Positions 11,455 through 23,254 of a stretch of DNA of 64,000 nucleotides are shown here, piece after piece (the first letter of the stretch is position 1; the number at the start of each line of letters is the position of its first letter). The position numbers were made by a program, and so were the translations under genes. Location: contig NC_055987.1 in the NCBI RefSeq assembly GCF_018446385.1, forward strand, positions 11,555,705 to 11,619,704, read 5' to 3'. The notes under the pieces are model-generated. The model did not search any database and was not told the origin of the DNA. It saw nothing but the letters and a program-made list of their open reading frames with translations. Source of the DNA: Zingiber officinale (Eukaryota > Streptophyta > Magnoliopsida > Zingiberales > Zingiberaceae).

Positions 11455-12954
11455 ATCTACTGCTATTGTGGCTGCTTCCGCTGATGAAATTCAGGGTGAT
11501 GTGCAGCTCGCTGTATAGCTCTAATTCTAAAGTATGGACAACTCTTGCTCTTTTTAGGCAAGCCTGAAGTCCAGATGCTTGCAAATGATACTCTGGAAGA
11601 GAGTCAGTAGACTGCTGTGCCATTGAGTTGGTCATCAGAGATCAGGATTTGGGAGTGAAGCTTGTCAAGATTTGCGCCGATATAGATTTCTGATTACCCC
11701 CTTTACCATTCTTTCATTTCTTACAGGCATTTCCCCTCACCCTGCCCCTGCCTCCAGATTTGTACTGTGTTGTTAGTTACAGATTGATAGACTACAAGTG
11801 CGCCGACTAAGAATTTAGCATGTATCAGGTTTCTTTGTCACAGAGATTGACATGTTTTCAAAAGACAACAGTCCAATGCAAGATAGAACTACAATGTATC
11901 TGGAACTGCACGCACATTATCCTTCTTTTTTTTTAGCAGCTTGCAGAATATCTACAAGTTTGGCTGCCAACATCGAATTAAAGGGTACACGCTAAACACA
12001 TGTTTTGTATTGAGTAATTAGTACCAATTTCTCACTATACAATGAATGAAGAAAAAGATGAGTTTGCACCCCGAGACCCCATATCACGCTTCCTATAGCA
12101 TGGTGAAGGGAGGTATTTCTTAGATGGGAGGATATTTAATGCTCGCCTTCTATGCAATTGAGACATCAACATAACTTGCTCATTGGTTCCATAATTATCC
12201 TACTAAATTATTAAAAGAATAATTCCATCTTTCTGTTTTTCCAATTCATGGAACATTCTCAGGCTTTACATTTGAGCGTTATCATATTTTTTTTATTATA
12301 TTTAGTAGGATTTGGTGTGTTCCCCGACTTTGTCTGCGGCCGAGATCAGAATGTGTTTGGGTGTTCGGAAATGCACTCAGTCGCAGACGGAATCGGACAG
12401 CATAAGTCGGGCTCTCATATTTAGTAGAATAAATGCTTAGTTTTAGTTATCGTTGTATGGTCAAATATGGCCCTTAAATAGTAGATGTTTTAAATTAAGC
12501 ATTACAAATTATATATTAAACAAAAATAAGTAAAAGTATTATCATGTAATTATCATAAAAATCATAATTTTTTAATGTTGGAAAATTACTATCATTAAAT
12601 TTCTCCACAACTAAAATGAAAGAATTAAATTCCTCCCTTCTTTCTCTCACCATCTTTTCAAATTAACAAGAATTAAACTTCCCTCTTATTTTCGTCCAAG
12701 TAAACGCCCCCATAAAATCGAGGGATCCAGGATTTATGCGAGACACTCATGGCGGTTGAGAGACCTGACTTGACTGGGTGATATCGGTATCAACGGTCGT
12801 ATTTTATTTTAGCACAGTTGCTTTTTGGATGGAGTAGTTATATATTCAACCAGATGTTTTACTCTAGAGCAAAATCCAACAGTTTCCAATAGTAATGGAG
12901 GTGAATAAAAGTGTATTGAAAACCAGTATAAGTAAACAATTCTCTTTAATTTAT
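11455..12954. other. Intergenic: 3' flank of the O-fucosyltransferase gene and promoter side of the RING gene
   Basis: Probable 3' UTR runs to about 11830. I see no further gene. A GC-rich 108-bp insert flanked by 11-bp direct repeats lies at 12298-12427 (listed separately). The rest is AT-rich and featureless to me. Confidence 0.5.
12298..12427. repeat. Small GC-rich inverted-repeat insert flanked by 11-bp direct repeats
   Basis: ATATTTAGTAG occurs at 12298-12308 and 12417-12427. Between them is a 108-bp GC-rich segment whose arms pair (CCCGACTT near 12323 with AAGTCGGG near 12404; GTCTGCG with CGCAGAC further in). The compositional break and direct repeats suggest a small transposon footprint. 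The inverted arms do not reach the ends, so the class is unclear. Confidence 0.45.
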
Positions 12955-14074
12955 TTAAACTATGCTACTTTTGTTCGCTTCCGCTGACTCCCCGAGGAAG
13001 GAGACGACCATTTGGGACTTTCCCTCGATTGTTCGTTCGCGTCTTTTCGATTCCCTCTCGCAAACGCAAACCACGCTCTTACAGTCTTGATTTACTTTCA
13101 GGTGTTTGGATTCCCTTTCCTGCATCCTCTGAATCACCCGGTTGTTTGGCCCTGTCTGTGGATTTGAGAAATTTCTCGAGCATTCCCCTAAATTCCGCCG
13201 GTTTGATTCTCGTTCGTCCAATCTCTTAGCTTTCTTTTCTTTTTCAAAAAAAAGATGAAACTTTGTGCTTATTGAATCCATTGCTTGTCGAAAGGTCTTT
13301 TAACCTTATTTTCTTCTTCGAGAGGTTGTAGACTGATTCATATGACATTAATCCGAGGAACTTTGCCTTTCGTAGTTCGTTTAGGCGCTTTTACGCAATT
13401 CAAAATGGATTATTTTTGTTATTTTATTTATCACTGCTGGCCATATAGTATGCTGACCTTGCCCTTTGTGAAAATGAAGTCCATAGACAATTTGCTATAT
13501 TTGACCTAATCCCGTCAATTATTATTATTTTAAAGTTTTTGATTCAGCAGAATGTTACTTTTTTCCTGGCAGAGGAACAATGTTGTAAGTGATCATAACA
13601 AAGTGCGTATTCATGTCCTTTATCTTCACCACCTTTTTTTTTTTTTTTTGCTCTAACTCAGTTTGAGTCGTTAAATCAATTGGACCTATGTGTTTGATGA
13701 AGAAACTTGTTTGTTTTTTGTCAAATTGTTTATATCACGCTGATTTTTAAGTTGTGACTTATCTCGGTGTATATTGTTAACTCAATACTAGTGCAATTGT
13801 TTATATGTTGTGCATTTTGTAGGATCTGAGGAAGAATATTATGGTAAAAATACTTAGTCATATGTTGTTTTGGATAACCCTCTAAGCTCATTGTAGGTTA
13901 ATGATTTTGATTTTTTGAACAGGTTACAGGTTTTCTTATCAATAAAGTGAAATTCAAATGTTAACACTGGTGGCTGTTGATATACATCCATGATTTTTAA
14001 ATAGTTTCTCTTCTCAAGCTATTGGTCTGTGTTGCTTTCCTCAGATTTGTTGCGTACCATATTAAATCGATAAG
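12955..14074 (+). other. Probable leader region of the RING gene, with candidate micro-exons
   Basis: 12960-13220 is CT-rich, leader-like sequence. Two short segments have good splice borders: 13573-13584 (12 bases, CAG before, GTAAGT after) and 13823-13843 (21 bases, TAG before, GTAAAA after), the latter ending exactly in ATG. A canonical acceptor (TTTCCTCAG) ends at 14044. Whether these are used needs transcripts. Confidence 0.35.
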
Positions 14075-17000
14075 ACGGGTGCTCTTTGTTGTGTGGCCAC
14101 TGGGCCACATGGACCTAAATCTAATTCCTCCAGAAGAGCAGGCTCCATGGATCCACATGATCCTCACTGGCGAACCAATTCAAGCTACTCACCTCATTTA
14201 TCTAGGAGATGGGACTGCAGTTCTCAGCCACCTGAACTATCCAATAGAGTCCATGAAGTTCCTTTGACTGGCAGTTCATACTCTCTGAGTAGTAAAAGTG
14301 GCAGACAAACTTGTGACCTTAATCATCACCATTCTGTGTCAGATGGGGCAGTATCTTTGACAGGGAGCCCATCTGACCATCTCCAACCACGCTGCTGGAC
14401 ACCATGTATGCATAGATATGATCTTGGGGAATTTTCTATACCCACTGGAGGTATCTGATTGTTTTTTGCTTCCCTATCTCACTATGAGGACAAAATTTCC
14501 TCTCTCTATGTTTAAAATTTCCATTTTTTCCAGGAGGATATGACAATCTAATTTTTATATAAATTCTCTACTTGTATTTTTGTATTTAGTTAACATTGTG
14601 TGGCATTTGTACCTGATTTAGGAGGCACTATTTTGAGATGAGGTCACCAAATTTACCATGTCTGAGTTGGGAAACTGGTCTAGAAGTGTTTAATTCTATA
14701 GGAGTTTGTTGCAAGTTTGAAATGCATTATGGAATTATCATAGATTTTGTTGAGTGATCTTTAGTCCCACTTCAGCAAGGAGTGTTGAATCTCAAGGACT
14801 TATAAGTTTAAAGATATGTCCACTCTTCAAGGCACTTTTCATCAAAAGGGTAAAACCATGAGAACTTCAATCCTAAAGCAAGCAATAATCCAGTTGGCCC
14901 AACACCCACAAGACCCAAATCAACATTCACAAAATGACTTCATGGCATCATTGATGGGAATGTGACATTCAGCTGTCTAGGTGGCTCTGATGAAAAGGCT
15001 TTTGTCCCACATTGGTAAGGAGTGTAGAGTCTCAGTTTGATGTAAGCTCAAAGATAGGCTCCTTTTGACAAAGGACAAAACCAAGCAGGTCTCACTATTA
15101 AAACATACAATATTGTGCAAACTTACAGTCACGTGATTTGGATATGTTCATATATGATGTCATCAAGAGCAAAGGGAGAGTAGACATAATAAGTGGCAAT
15201 TATAGATTGGCATGGATAGAAAATCATGAATACATTATGGGTGTACAACTGAATACATGTTTTCGGGTTAGGAATTGGATTGGTGAGCTTGCAAGTAATT
15301 TTCTTAGTAAAACTCTCATAACTGTCTAGGTTAATATATAGTAGTTACCTTAAATTTGATAGTTTCTCATCCAGTCATCAGAAATAGATAAAATAATTTG
15401 TTGGTTGTATGGTGATGACCATGTTGCCAGTAAGTTTATGATTGTTCTGCTGTGCTCATTTAGAATTTTTTTTTGAAAATTTATATTTCAGAAAATCTGC
15501 ATGAATAGAACACCTAGTAAAATATTCCTTTAAAATAATGTAGTAACTGGAAATAATCCTTTTTGGAATAACAGGTGTGTCATGGGTAACAGATTGAATT
15601 TTCCATGTTTATCTGTCTGTTCAAGTTGATTATACAATTTAGATTGTTACATTAATATGCATATTTTATATGTTTCATTAAGTCAAACATTTTGTATGGA
15701 AGTACAGGCTTAGAAAAAAAGGTACATTGATTCCAGCATCGATATGGTGCTCCATTGTTTCTGTGTTTGCCACCAAATTGTTCTTCTGTGTCTTTAAAAT
15801 GACTAGAATGGCATATAGGTTTTTCTGGAAGAAAGACTACATGGGTATGGGCAGGATGTTGTTTTGTGAATCAAAAAGGAAATACACAAAATTTGTCCAC
15901 ATAGGACTTCTAAAGGACATTACAAAAACCAAGAATGGCTTACATGGTCAAATAAGACAGCAGGTAGGCTAAAAAAGCAAGATGCAGTAACAATTAGTTC
16001 TGATATTATCAGTCACCTATAATCATTTCCAGATATTGAGGTTGAATTTATTGTGAATCACCATAAGTAATCATTCATTTTGAGAACCGTAAACATAACT
16101 TTGGTCATCCACAATATGGATAAATGTTCCTTTCTTATGAAGCTGGGAAATTTGAAATGTGATGTTTTCTCTGGCTTCGAACTTGAATTCCTTTGCCTTT
16201 TGTTCTACTATAGATTATGTTTTACACAATGCTAATGTAGAATCAACTTGATATTAGTTTCTACGCCATAGTTGTTAAATAATTTGCATGCAACAATGTT
16301 TAGTTCTAGTGTGTCAGTTTTTAATTTCTGGTTAGTAAAAACATCACTTTATACCTTGTTTTCAAATGTCTTCATAAATCGGATACATTGTCAGATCCAT
16401 ATATGTTATTGAACTTGATTGAACTCAAGTTGATTAGCAAGTGATCTATCACTCTTTTTCTTTTCATGTGAGTTTTGGTTTTTTTATTGGTTTTAGAAGA
16501 GCCTACATGGCTCCATCTGAGATGGAGCATGGTTTTTTACCGTATTCCTCTTCACTTCACCTGTAAAATAGAAACTTAGAAATACTAACAAATTAGGGGC
16601 TCACTTCAATTCTAAATGTTTGTGAATACTGTTTCATTGTTGAAGCTTTACTGCTGTCCAAATTACATTTAATTCTTAATATCTAGGGTTAATTACTATA
16701 ACTATCATGAATTTTTTAGGTTTTAAAAACACTTTTTTTCTAACATTGCATCGTGTACTTATGATTTTGTAACAAACTTAGCCTGGAAAAAGTTTGAAGT
16801 AATGTTTGATTAATTCTCGAAAGTATTATGTTTCATGTGATATCATATGCCATTTTGACACCTCATTACATTCTCTAATGATCGAGATGTCATTTCTTAA
16901 TATGCCAATTAATTTATAAAGATTCAAATTATAAAAAAATATACTTATTTTTGGTTGGGAATGACTGGAATTTTTTTACAAAATTAGTACTTTTATGCAT

Positions 17001-18167
17001 TAATTAAAAATGAAAGCTGATGATAGATTTGTTAAAACCTTAAAAGTTTAAGTATGTAACTAATCTTCAATTACTTCTACATTGTTAGGTGGGAGGCCTG
17101 AAGCTTGTGTATTCTCCAGAGGAAGTGAGGTAGCATTCTAATTCAGAGTTCTCATGGTGTTTGTTTCTCTGAAAATCAATTCCCATCATGTCTGGCTGGC
17201 TTTATGTAGATTATTCTAAAAAGTAACCTTTTCCCTCTTCTTTTTATTGTAGGGATATGTTTCTGTGGCAAATAGTATTGGTTCTCCATTTTCACCATTA
17301 GAATCTAGTAGATGGTCATCTGCTAGCAAGCAACCCCGTCAACTTTCGAACAGGTGGTCATTCATTTCAAAGCCCATTTATCCACTTGTGTTCCAGAATC
17401 CTGTTTCAGATGCTGATGTCCCAGGAACAGCTGAAGCAAGTTCTAGTGGTGCAAGAATGCACCAGGAAGATATTAGGGCTTCACCCATGTGGTCTGAGAG
17501 AACATGGAGTCCTGAGCTTAAGTTCCATAGAGCCCTAACTGAACTCCAGAAGATGGAGGCTTCTTCAGAACTCAGCATGAGTTCGAGAAGGGAAGGATTT
17601 AGATGGAGTAACGCAAGCAGCTACGATTTCAGGTTTGACGGGGATGGCACAGAAATCAGAGACAATATTGATGTAGAGAATGAGAGATACCCTAATGACG
17701 CTGCAACATACCAGAAATGTGAACTTTGCAAGAGGTCGTTGCATCAGAAGTCTCCGTGGAGTTCTAATCAGATCATCAAAAACGGGGATATGCCTGTCGC
17801 TGGCATACTACCATGCCACCATGTTTTCCATGCAGATTGTTTGGAAGAGACAACTCCAAAGGATCAAATTCATGAGCCACCCTGTCCAGTGTGTCTGAAA
17901 GCCACTGGAGTAGAAAAACTGATATCATTCTCAGAACCTCTCCATGTGGCTCTAAAATCTTCTATCAAGAGTCATGGCATGGGAACATTCAGTGAAGCAG
18001 GTACTACTAACAACCTGATCTCACATCAGTGCAAGGAGGAAACGAGGCAAAACAATTTACTTGCCGCCCCTCAACATACGAGTTCGTCTATGAGGAACCA
18101 CATCAAAAAGCTATTTTCTTTCAAGAGCAAGATAGGAAAGGAATTCCAGCGGAGCCAAAGTGTTTAG
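14075..18167 (+). CDS. RING-H2 zinc finger protein (likely E3 ubiquitin ligase), 3 coding exons
   Basis: Exons 14075-14450, 17089-17129 and 17253-18167 join in frame at GT/AG sites, giving 443 residues if counted from 14075. A RING-H2 finger lies at about residues 295-353: C-E-L-C, then PCHHVFHADC, then CPVC, with the C3H2C3 ligand set complete. The rest is serine-rich and probably disordered, with a basic C terminus. The N-terminal reading is x-GALCCVA; relatives I recall begin MG-x-x-CCVA, with a glycine suited to N-myristoylation. Here the expected ATG is ACG at 14075, with A at -3 and G at +4, and an in-frame stop lies just upstream. The next in-frame ATG is 14147. Substrate unknown. The 2.6-kb intron holds a MITE-like element and two diverged copies of a TCCCAC--GGAGTG segment (about 14768 and 15007). 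Confidence 0.8.
16686..17075. mobile_element. MITE-like element with about 45-bp inverted ends
   Basis: The left end (TTAATTACTATAACT followed by TTTTTTAGGTTTTAA) matches the reverse complement of the right end (TTAGTTACATACTT, then CTTTTAAGGTTTTAA) with mismatches. It is about 390 bp, AT-rich and non-coding. No clear target repeat was found. It ends about 15 bases before the acceptor at 17088, so it lies very close to the splice site. Confidence 0.5.
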
Positions 18168-19130
18168 GACTAGCAGTTGACAACACCAATCAGAAAATTA
18201 CGTGAACATAAATTCTAGGCAAGTGTAGATCATCGGTTCCAGGTTGGTGTTCCATTCCCTCGTTATGCTCCACCTTATTCTGCTTGCTCATTATGAGGGC
18301 TGTACTTTCAGTTTGTCAATATCTCTGGTGTTTAGACAATATCTTGTGACCATGATTTTTTATATTACCTGAATAATTGCATGGTCAAGAAAGATCAATA
18401 CCATTTTTAGCAATTCATGATTAGCTAGTTGGATTATGAGAAGGCTGGATGTTGATTTAAGTTCATAGAATAGTTATAATTGCCAAGCTACAACTTGTGA
18501 AAACTCCATTCGTTGTGATGTGAATTGTAAATTTGTAACGGGTTTTATATCACTTTGCCAGCCATAGTCCCTCAGTTCGTTTCCCTAACGGTTTTAAGTA
18601 GGTGTCCCACCTCCTTTTAATGGTCACAATGTTCCACTTCTCCTCACCTTCCCCTGCTGTTATTCATGAAGGATTGTTTTTGCCTTCTCTTTTATTCCCA
18701 ACAACTTTGGATCCAAGATGAAGAAAGGATTGAGGAACTTTTGTTATGTGTTAGTGAGCATTTGATTAAAACTGAACCCATTGAATTGAATTTGTTAAAA
18801 TAAAATTTAGAGTTTATTTACCAACTAAACTGATTGATTTTTACTATTAAAACTGAATCGATTAAAAAATTAATGAATTCGGTTGGTAATTGATTTTTTT
18901 TTTTTTTTTAAATAAAAATTTAAGTGATTTAATATTTTTTTATTATTTAATAAAAACGATTTAATATATTTTCAAAATCTATAATTAAAATTGAATTGAT
19001 TGAATTGAAATAATTGATATTTAATATATAAATAAAATTTTGAGTTCTTGCGGATAAAATTTTGAGTTCTTGTAGATTCATAGCAACAGTATGCCAAGTA
19101 TAAATCCCATATGTTTCTTAAATATGTTTA
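18168..19130. other. Intergenic, 3' flank of the RING gene
   Basis: Probable 3' UTR runs to about 18560. A strongly AT-rich stretch at 18760-19030 (AAACTGAA / AATTGAAT motifs) resembles decayed hAT-MITE sequence, but I cannot define its ends. No gene is seen. Confidence 0.4.
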
Positions 19131-20491
19131 CTGATCTTGTATGAAAACTGGAGAGATGACATACTGGTTAGGTGGTTGCGATGTTGATTGTGTGAGGACT
19201 TTAAATTAGAGAAAAATGGGCTTTTCCTCTCTGCACACATCAAAGAGTGCAAACAAGACGTCAGCGCCAAAAATAGGGAGAGGGTCCCTAGCGTAGGCTC
19301 TTCGACACTCAAATCAGTACAATGCCCGAGCGAGAAAAGGGAGAGATGAACAGTAAATGCGTGTGCATAAGTAAGACTACCGTAAGACGTGTATCTAGCC
19401 AACGGAGAGGACTCCTTTTATATACCACCTCTTATAACCTCCGCGATCATGAAGTGACAAAGAATGTTGAGTGTTAGAGGTTGTCGGGTATGGGAAGATG
19501 TACAACCTAGGAGATGTACCGTCACCGTTTAAGGAATCTTTCGTTATCCATCTGTGCACCTCTTTTGTAACTTATGTCATTAATGAGGCGGTTGAAGGAA
19601 TATGCTGTCATAAAATGTCGGGTGATGGGAAGTGATCACTTTCGAAGAAGGTTATAGTGAATGCTCATATTACAATAGAGAAATATTCTTTGAAAAAATG
19701 GTTGTTACATGTTATTGTGATTCTCTGACCATGTTGTCTGAGTGTATCCCAACCGGATCTTTAAACTAGCTGATTGTATAACTGCCCTTCTCTTAAGCTG
19801 CTCGGTTATGCACTAGGTGGTGCTGAAGTCTACTCTAGAAGTAATATGAAGCTAATTTCCTTAGGTCTGGTCAATTCTATGACCGACCGGCCATATACCG
19901 AATTACTTGCCTCTAAGAAATGGGGAACTGAGGACCGGGAGATTGGATCGGTACTTTAAGCCGATCGCCTAGATGATCGAAGACTTGCTTTTGAAGTGAT
20001 AAACAGATATCTAGAAGCCCAATCGAGTTTATAAGGAGAGTTGTTTTACACTTATCTTCTATATGAATAAGCGACGGGCATGCTGAGTTATATAAATCTG
20101 ATCAAAATTATTACCGAATGGTTATATGAAGGAGGACCGATATATGAGAAAACCCTTAAGGTCAACCGACAGTGTGGTCGACTGGTCATATTCTGAAAGA
20201 CTTGTGCTGAATGGAGAGTTGGATCCCCTTACTCCGGTCGACTCTATGGTAGGTCAGACATCCCTTAAACTCGGTCGACTATTTAATGATAGTATACATA
20301 ATAGATATATTAATATAGAAATGGAGCACTAAGCCCCCTAGGTTCGACCGACTCATGGCCTGGTCGTTCTCGTACTGAAGCGCTGGGCGAAGAACAAAGT
20401 CCTATTAAGAGTGACACGCTGGTTGTCACCTGCCTTTGACTGCCATATCACATTGACTTTGATCACGTCATATTCGGATCCGCCTGTAACA
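19130..20491 (-). mobile_element. Solo LTR of a gypsy-type element (minus strand)
   Basis: Read on the minus strand it starts TGTTACAGGCGG at 20491. It has a TATA-like motif (TATATAAAAGG near 19417), then the layout seen in the other gypsy LTRs here: a TTTGAGTGTCG stretch, a GGGACCCTCTCC stretch and a GTGTGCAGAGAGG stretch. Interior homology ends near 19130. No target repeat was found, so the low-coordinate end is approximate and it could be a fragment. It is non-coding and old. Confidence 0.55.
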
Positions 20492-20776
20492 TCCCGTATC
20501 ACTTACTATTGATTAAACTTTGAAAAGGAGGCTTAATCAAGGCTTTCTCTTGTTTATGACCAGAAAGAATAACCTTGTGGATCAGTGGATGTTCACTATG
20601 TTAAATCTAGCTAAAAACATATCCTGATTAATTTTCTTAACCAGTCTTAATGAACCATTACTACAAACGAAAAGTGCTTTGAAACTCTTATTTACTATAC
20701 TAGAGATTCAAATGACAAGTAGTTGTTCTCAAGCATTCTCTGTGGTACTTAGATACAACCATACGTACGTTTTGCC
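20492..20776. other. Probable 3' UTR side of the MYB-CC gene
   Basis: This is the stretch between the solo LTR and the minus-strand stop codon at 20777. It probably holds the 3' UTR of the MYB-CC gene. I see nothing else in it. Confidence 0.4.
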
Positions 20777-22247
20777 TCAAAATGGGCCTCCTTTCCGTGT
20801 ATTAACTCCACTGAAGCCATTCAGGTCAAATTGCTTACAGCCTGATGCACCTCCACTGTCTTCATAGATTTTTAGTTCTAAATTTGTGGCAAGGCAGAAT
20901 AAATCCGTCTGGCTGCTTTCTTCTGTCCTGTACAACTTCTGCTGCTCTCCTGTTACTGGATGTTCAAGAAACTTGTTCTTTGATGCTGAATCTTTAGACA
21001 TGGATAAAGCTTTCTTCAGCTCAATCGGATCACTACACCTCATGTGTTGAGTATGTTCGAGCTTAGATCGTCCTCCATACTGTTTCATGCACAGGGAAAG
21101 CCCTTCTTGATGATCTGCAGCAGCTCTAAACCCCATCGATCCCTCAGATGTGGTCAGACAACTATCCACTGAGCAATCAATAAGTTGGGTTGGATTTAGT
21201 TGTAGCATGTGTTGGATGGCATTTCCTTCAGTGTATTCACTTGAGAGTCGTAGCCTGGAAGAACCCAAGTTCTGCTGCCTAAGTGTCTCTTCAGCCTTCT
21301 CCAGCACTGACTGCAAATACTTTCCCTGTGCCTCTATCTGGAATTGCAAATGTCTTTGTACCTTCACGTCCATTGCACCTTTATCAGAATATCATTTAGA
21401 AAAAAAAAAAAGAACAGGAAATTGACTTCAAAATAAAAGGTTCAAACTATGATTAGTTGCCAATTGTTTTGGAGAATTAGGACTTGCCCCGAGTTGTTCA
21501 TGTTGCTTTTGCTGAACTTCAATTTGCATTCTGAAGGCTTCATTTATCTGCATGGTTCTGTGAAATATATTACTGTTAGAGAAACATGTTATATAAAGTT
21601 TCACTAATCTTATCGTACTTGTTCACCGGTGCCATGATATTTGTTGCTGATCCATTGTCCTCACCAAAAACTACAATTAAGTTGTAAAAACTTTGGAACT
21701 GATGTATCTGGTTTGAAGGCCCATATATAAACTCTAGGAGTTCACTTACAATTCTTCATGCTTCCAGTGCTTGTTTGAGCCTGCAGATTTTTACTGAGCC
21801 TGTATTTCTAAAAGACAAAATGACAAAAGCAAGTTAATTAGTTCTGAAAATGAAACGAGAGATTCTAGAGCATGGTAGTTAGGACCTGAAGATGACTTTT
21901 GAGATGATACAGAGTGAGTCCTGGAATGCCCATCAGCCTAATGATCGTCTTCGGGGTAGCCTCTGCAAGATACATATAGAACATGCTTTCTTAGTCTTGA
22001 ACATGAAAACAATTACTTGCATCTATCTATGCTCACCATCTGCTCCACCTAGTTGGTTCACTGCATCGATAAACCTTTCATGGAGCTCAGGGGTCCATTT
22101 TAATCTAGGCTTGGCATCGGCTGAAAGAACTAGCCCAGGCTCACCTGAATCACTTCCTCTTTGCAAAATCAAGTGTCTCTCTGAAGGACATGGTGTCCTA
22201 AAAGAATGGAGGCCAGTTCGGCTTTGATGAGATTGATGCTGATACAT
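20777..22247 (-). CDS. MYB-CC (G2-like/GARP) transcription factor, PHL type, 6 exons
   Basis: Minus-strand exons 22247-22037, 21962-21886, 21807-21750, 21670-21619, 21557-21488 and 21361-20777 join in frame to 350 residues. The single-MYB (SHLQKYR-class) domain is at about 46-103: KPRLKWTPELHERFIDAVNQ, LGGADEATPKT, MGIPGLTLYHLKSHLQ, KYRLSKN. The MYB-CC coiled coil is at about 134-182: MQINEAFRMQIEVQQKQ, then VQRHLQFQIEAQGKYLQSV. The N terminus resembles PHL2/PHL7 of the phosphate-starvation PHR1 group. Nuclear regulator; targets of PHR1 relatives are P1BS-type sites (family knowledge). The first coding exon starts exactly at ATG after a CAG acceptor, so a leader intron is likely (donor near 22332). 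Intron 5 appears to be GC-AG with a weak donor, and HEQL is followed by G where relatives have E. Confidence 0.88.
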
Positions 22248-22958
22248 CTGATTCAGGAAGAAAATTTTAGGAGACAAGCTAAATCATGGAGACCATCGGC
22301 TTTGTCGTCTCATTTTCTAAAATTTCATTACCTTTTCATCTTTCTCCTTTCTTTGTAGATCTACACTCCATTTGGGAGCTTCATTTCAGACAAACTGAAT
22401 TGTTCCTAGGAAGCTGAGAGACACATTGGTGCTGAGAGATGACTCCAAGGCTCTCCTTATAAGGCAATCCTTAAGGGAGTTTAGAATCACTGAACACAGC
22501 ACTCACAAGTTAAGGCTTCAGTTAATATTCTGCATCAACAAACTTTCTGCTAGGCTCCCTTTGGCTTGTCACATGTCCAAAGGAATAAAGAAGTAAGAAC
22601 CTTCATGCTCATGTCAAGAACTTCCTTACTCAAATTTATGAAAGATAAAAAAAAAATCCAGTTGATAGAAATAGTTAATGAAGTTAAGCCTGAAATGAAT
22701 TGGTTATGGCAGAAGTCTGAAAACTCTGTTTGACTGTGTAAATAATAGAAAACTCTACTGTATATGATGCTCTCGAGTTTACTTTGAAAGCAAGGAATGG
22801 AACAAGCAACAAGTATTGTATTCCATTTTGTCTCCTCCGCTATGTTTTGGTACTTATTCAGTTATCCCTTCGACACACACACACAAAAAGAGAAGGAATC
22901 TTGAAAGTTTACTACTGATTTATTATTATTTTTTTCAATCACGAATTTAAAGTATTCA
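22248..22958. other. Leader and promoter side of the MYB-CC gene
   Basis: A leader exon ending in AAAAG|GTAATG (minus strand, near 22332) fits a 5' UTR intron. Further out (22440-22958) is presumed promoter. I saw no clear TATA motif or other gene. A short CA run lies near 22873-22885. Confidence 0.35.
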
Positions 22959-23254
22959 GGGGGCGTTTGGTTTAGGGAAATAGGAGTGGAGAATGAGAAT
23001 GAAAATCATTGATTGTCATTGTTAATGTTTGGATTATAGGAATAGGAATACAAATAAGGGAATGAATTCTTGAAATTGGGTAATGACTCATTCCCATGTA
23101 CCTCCCCTTCAATGAGTCATTACCCTATTTTTATCAATCAAAATATTTCCTTATTCCAAAAATACCCTTGTCCTAAAACTAAAATTTTCTCCCTTAATAT
23201 CAAATATCAAAATATATTTATTTATTTTTTCTTTCATATCACTTCTCTCTCCTT

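Noticed and set aside
15727-15972. 81-codon ORF in the RING gene intron
   Set aside because: It lies in an intron, has no domain, and AT-rich introns give such readings by chance.
19774-20332. Short plus-strand ORFs
   Set aside because: They lie inside the minus-strand solo LTR and have no domain.
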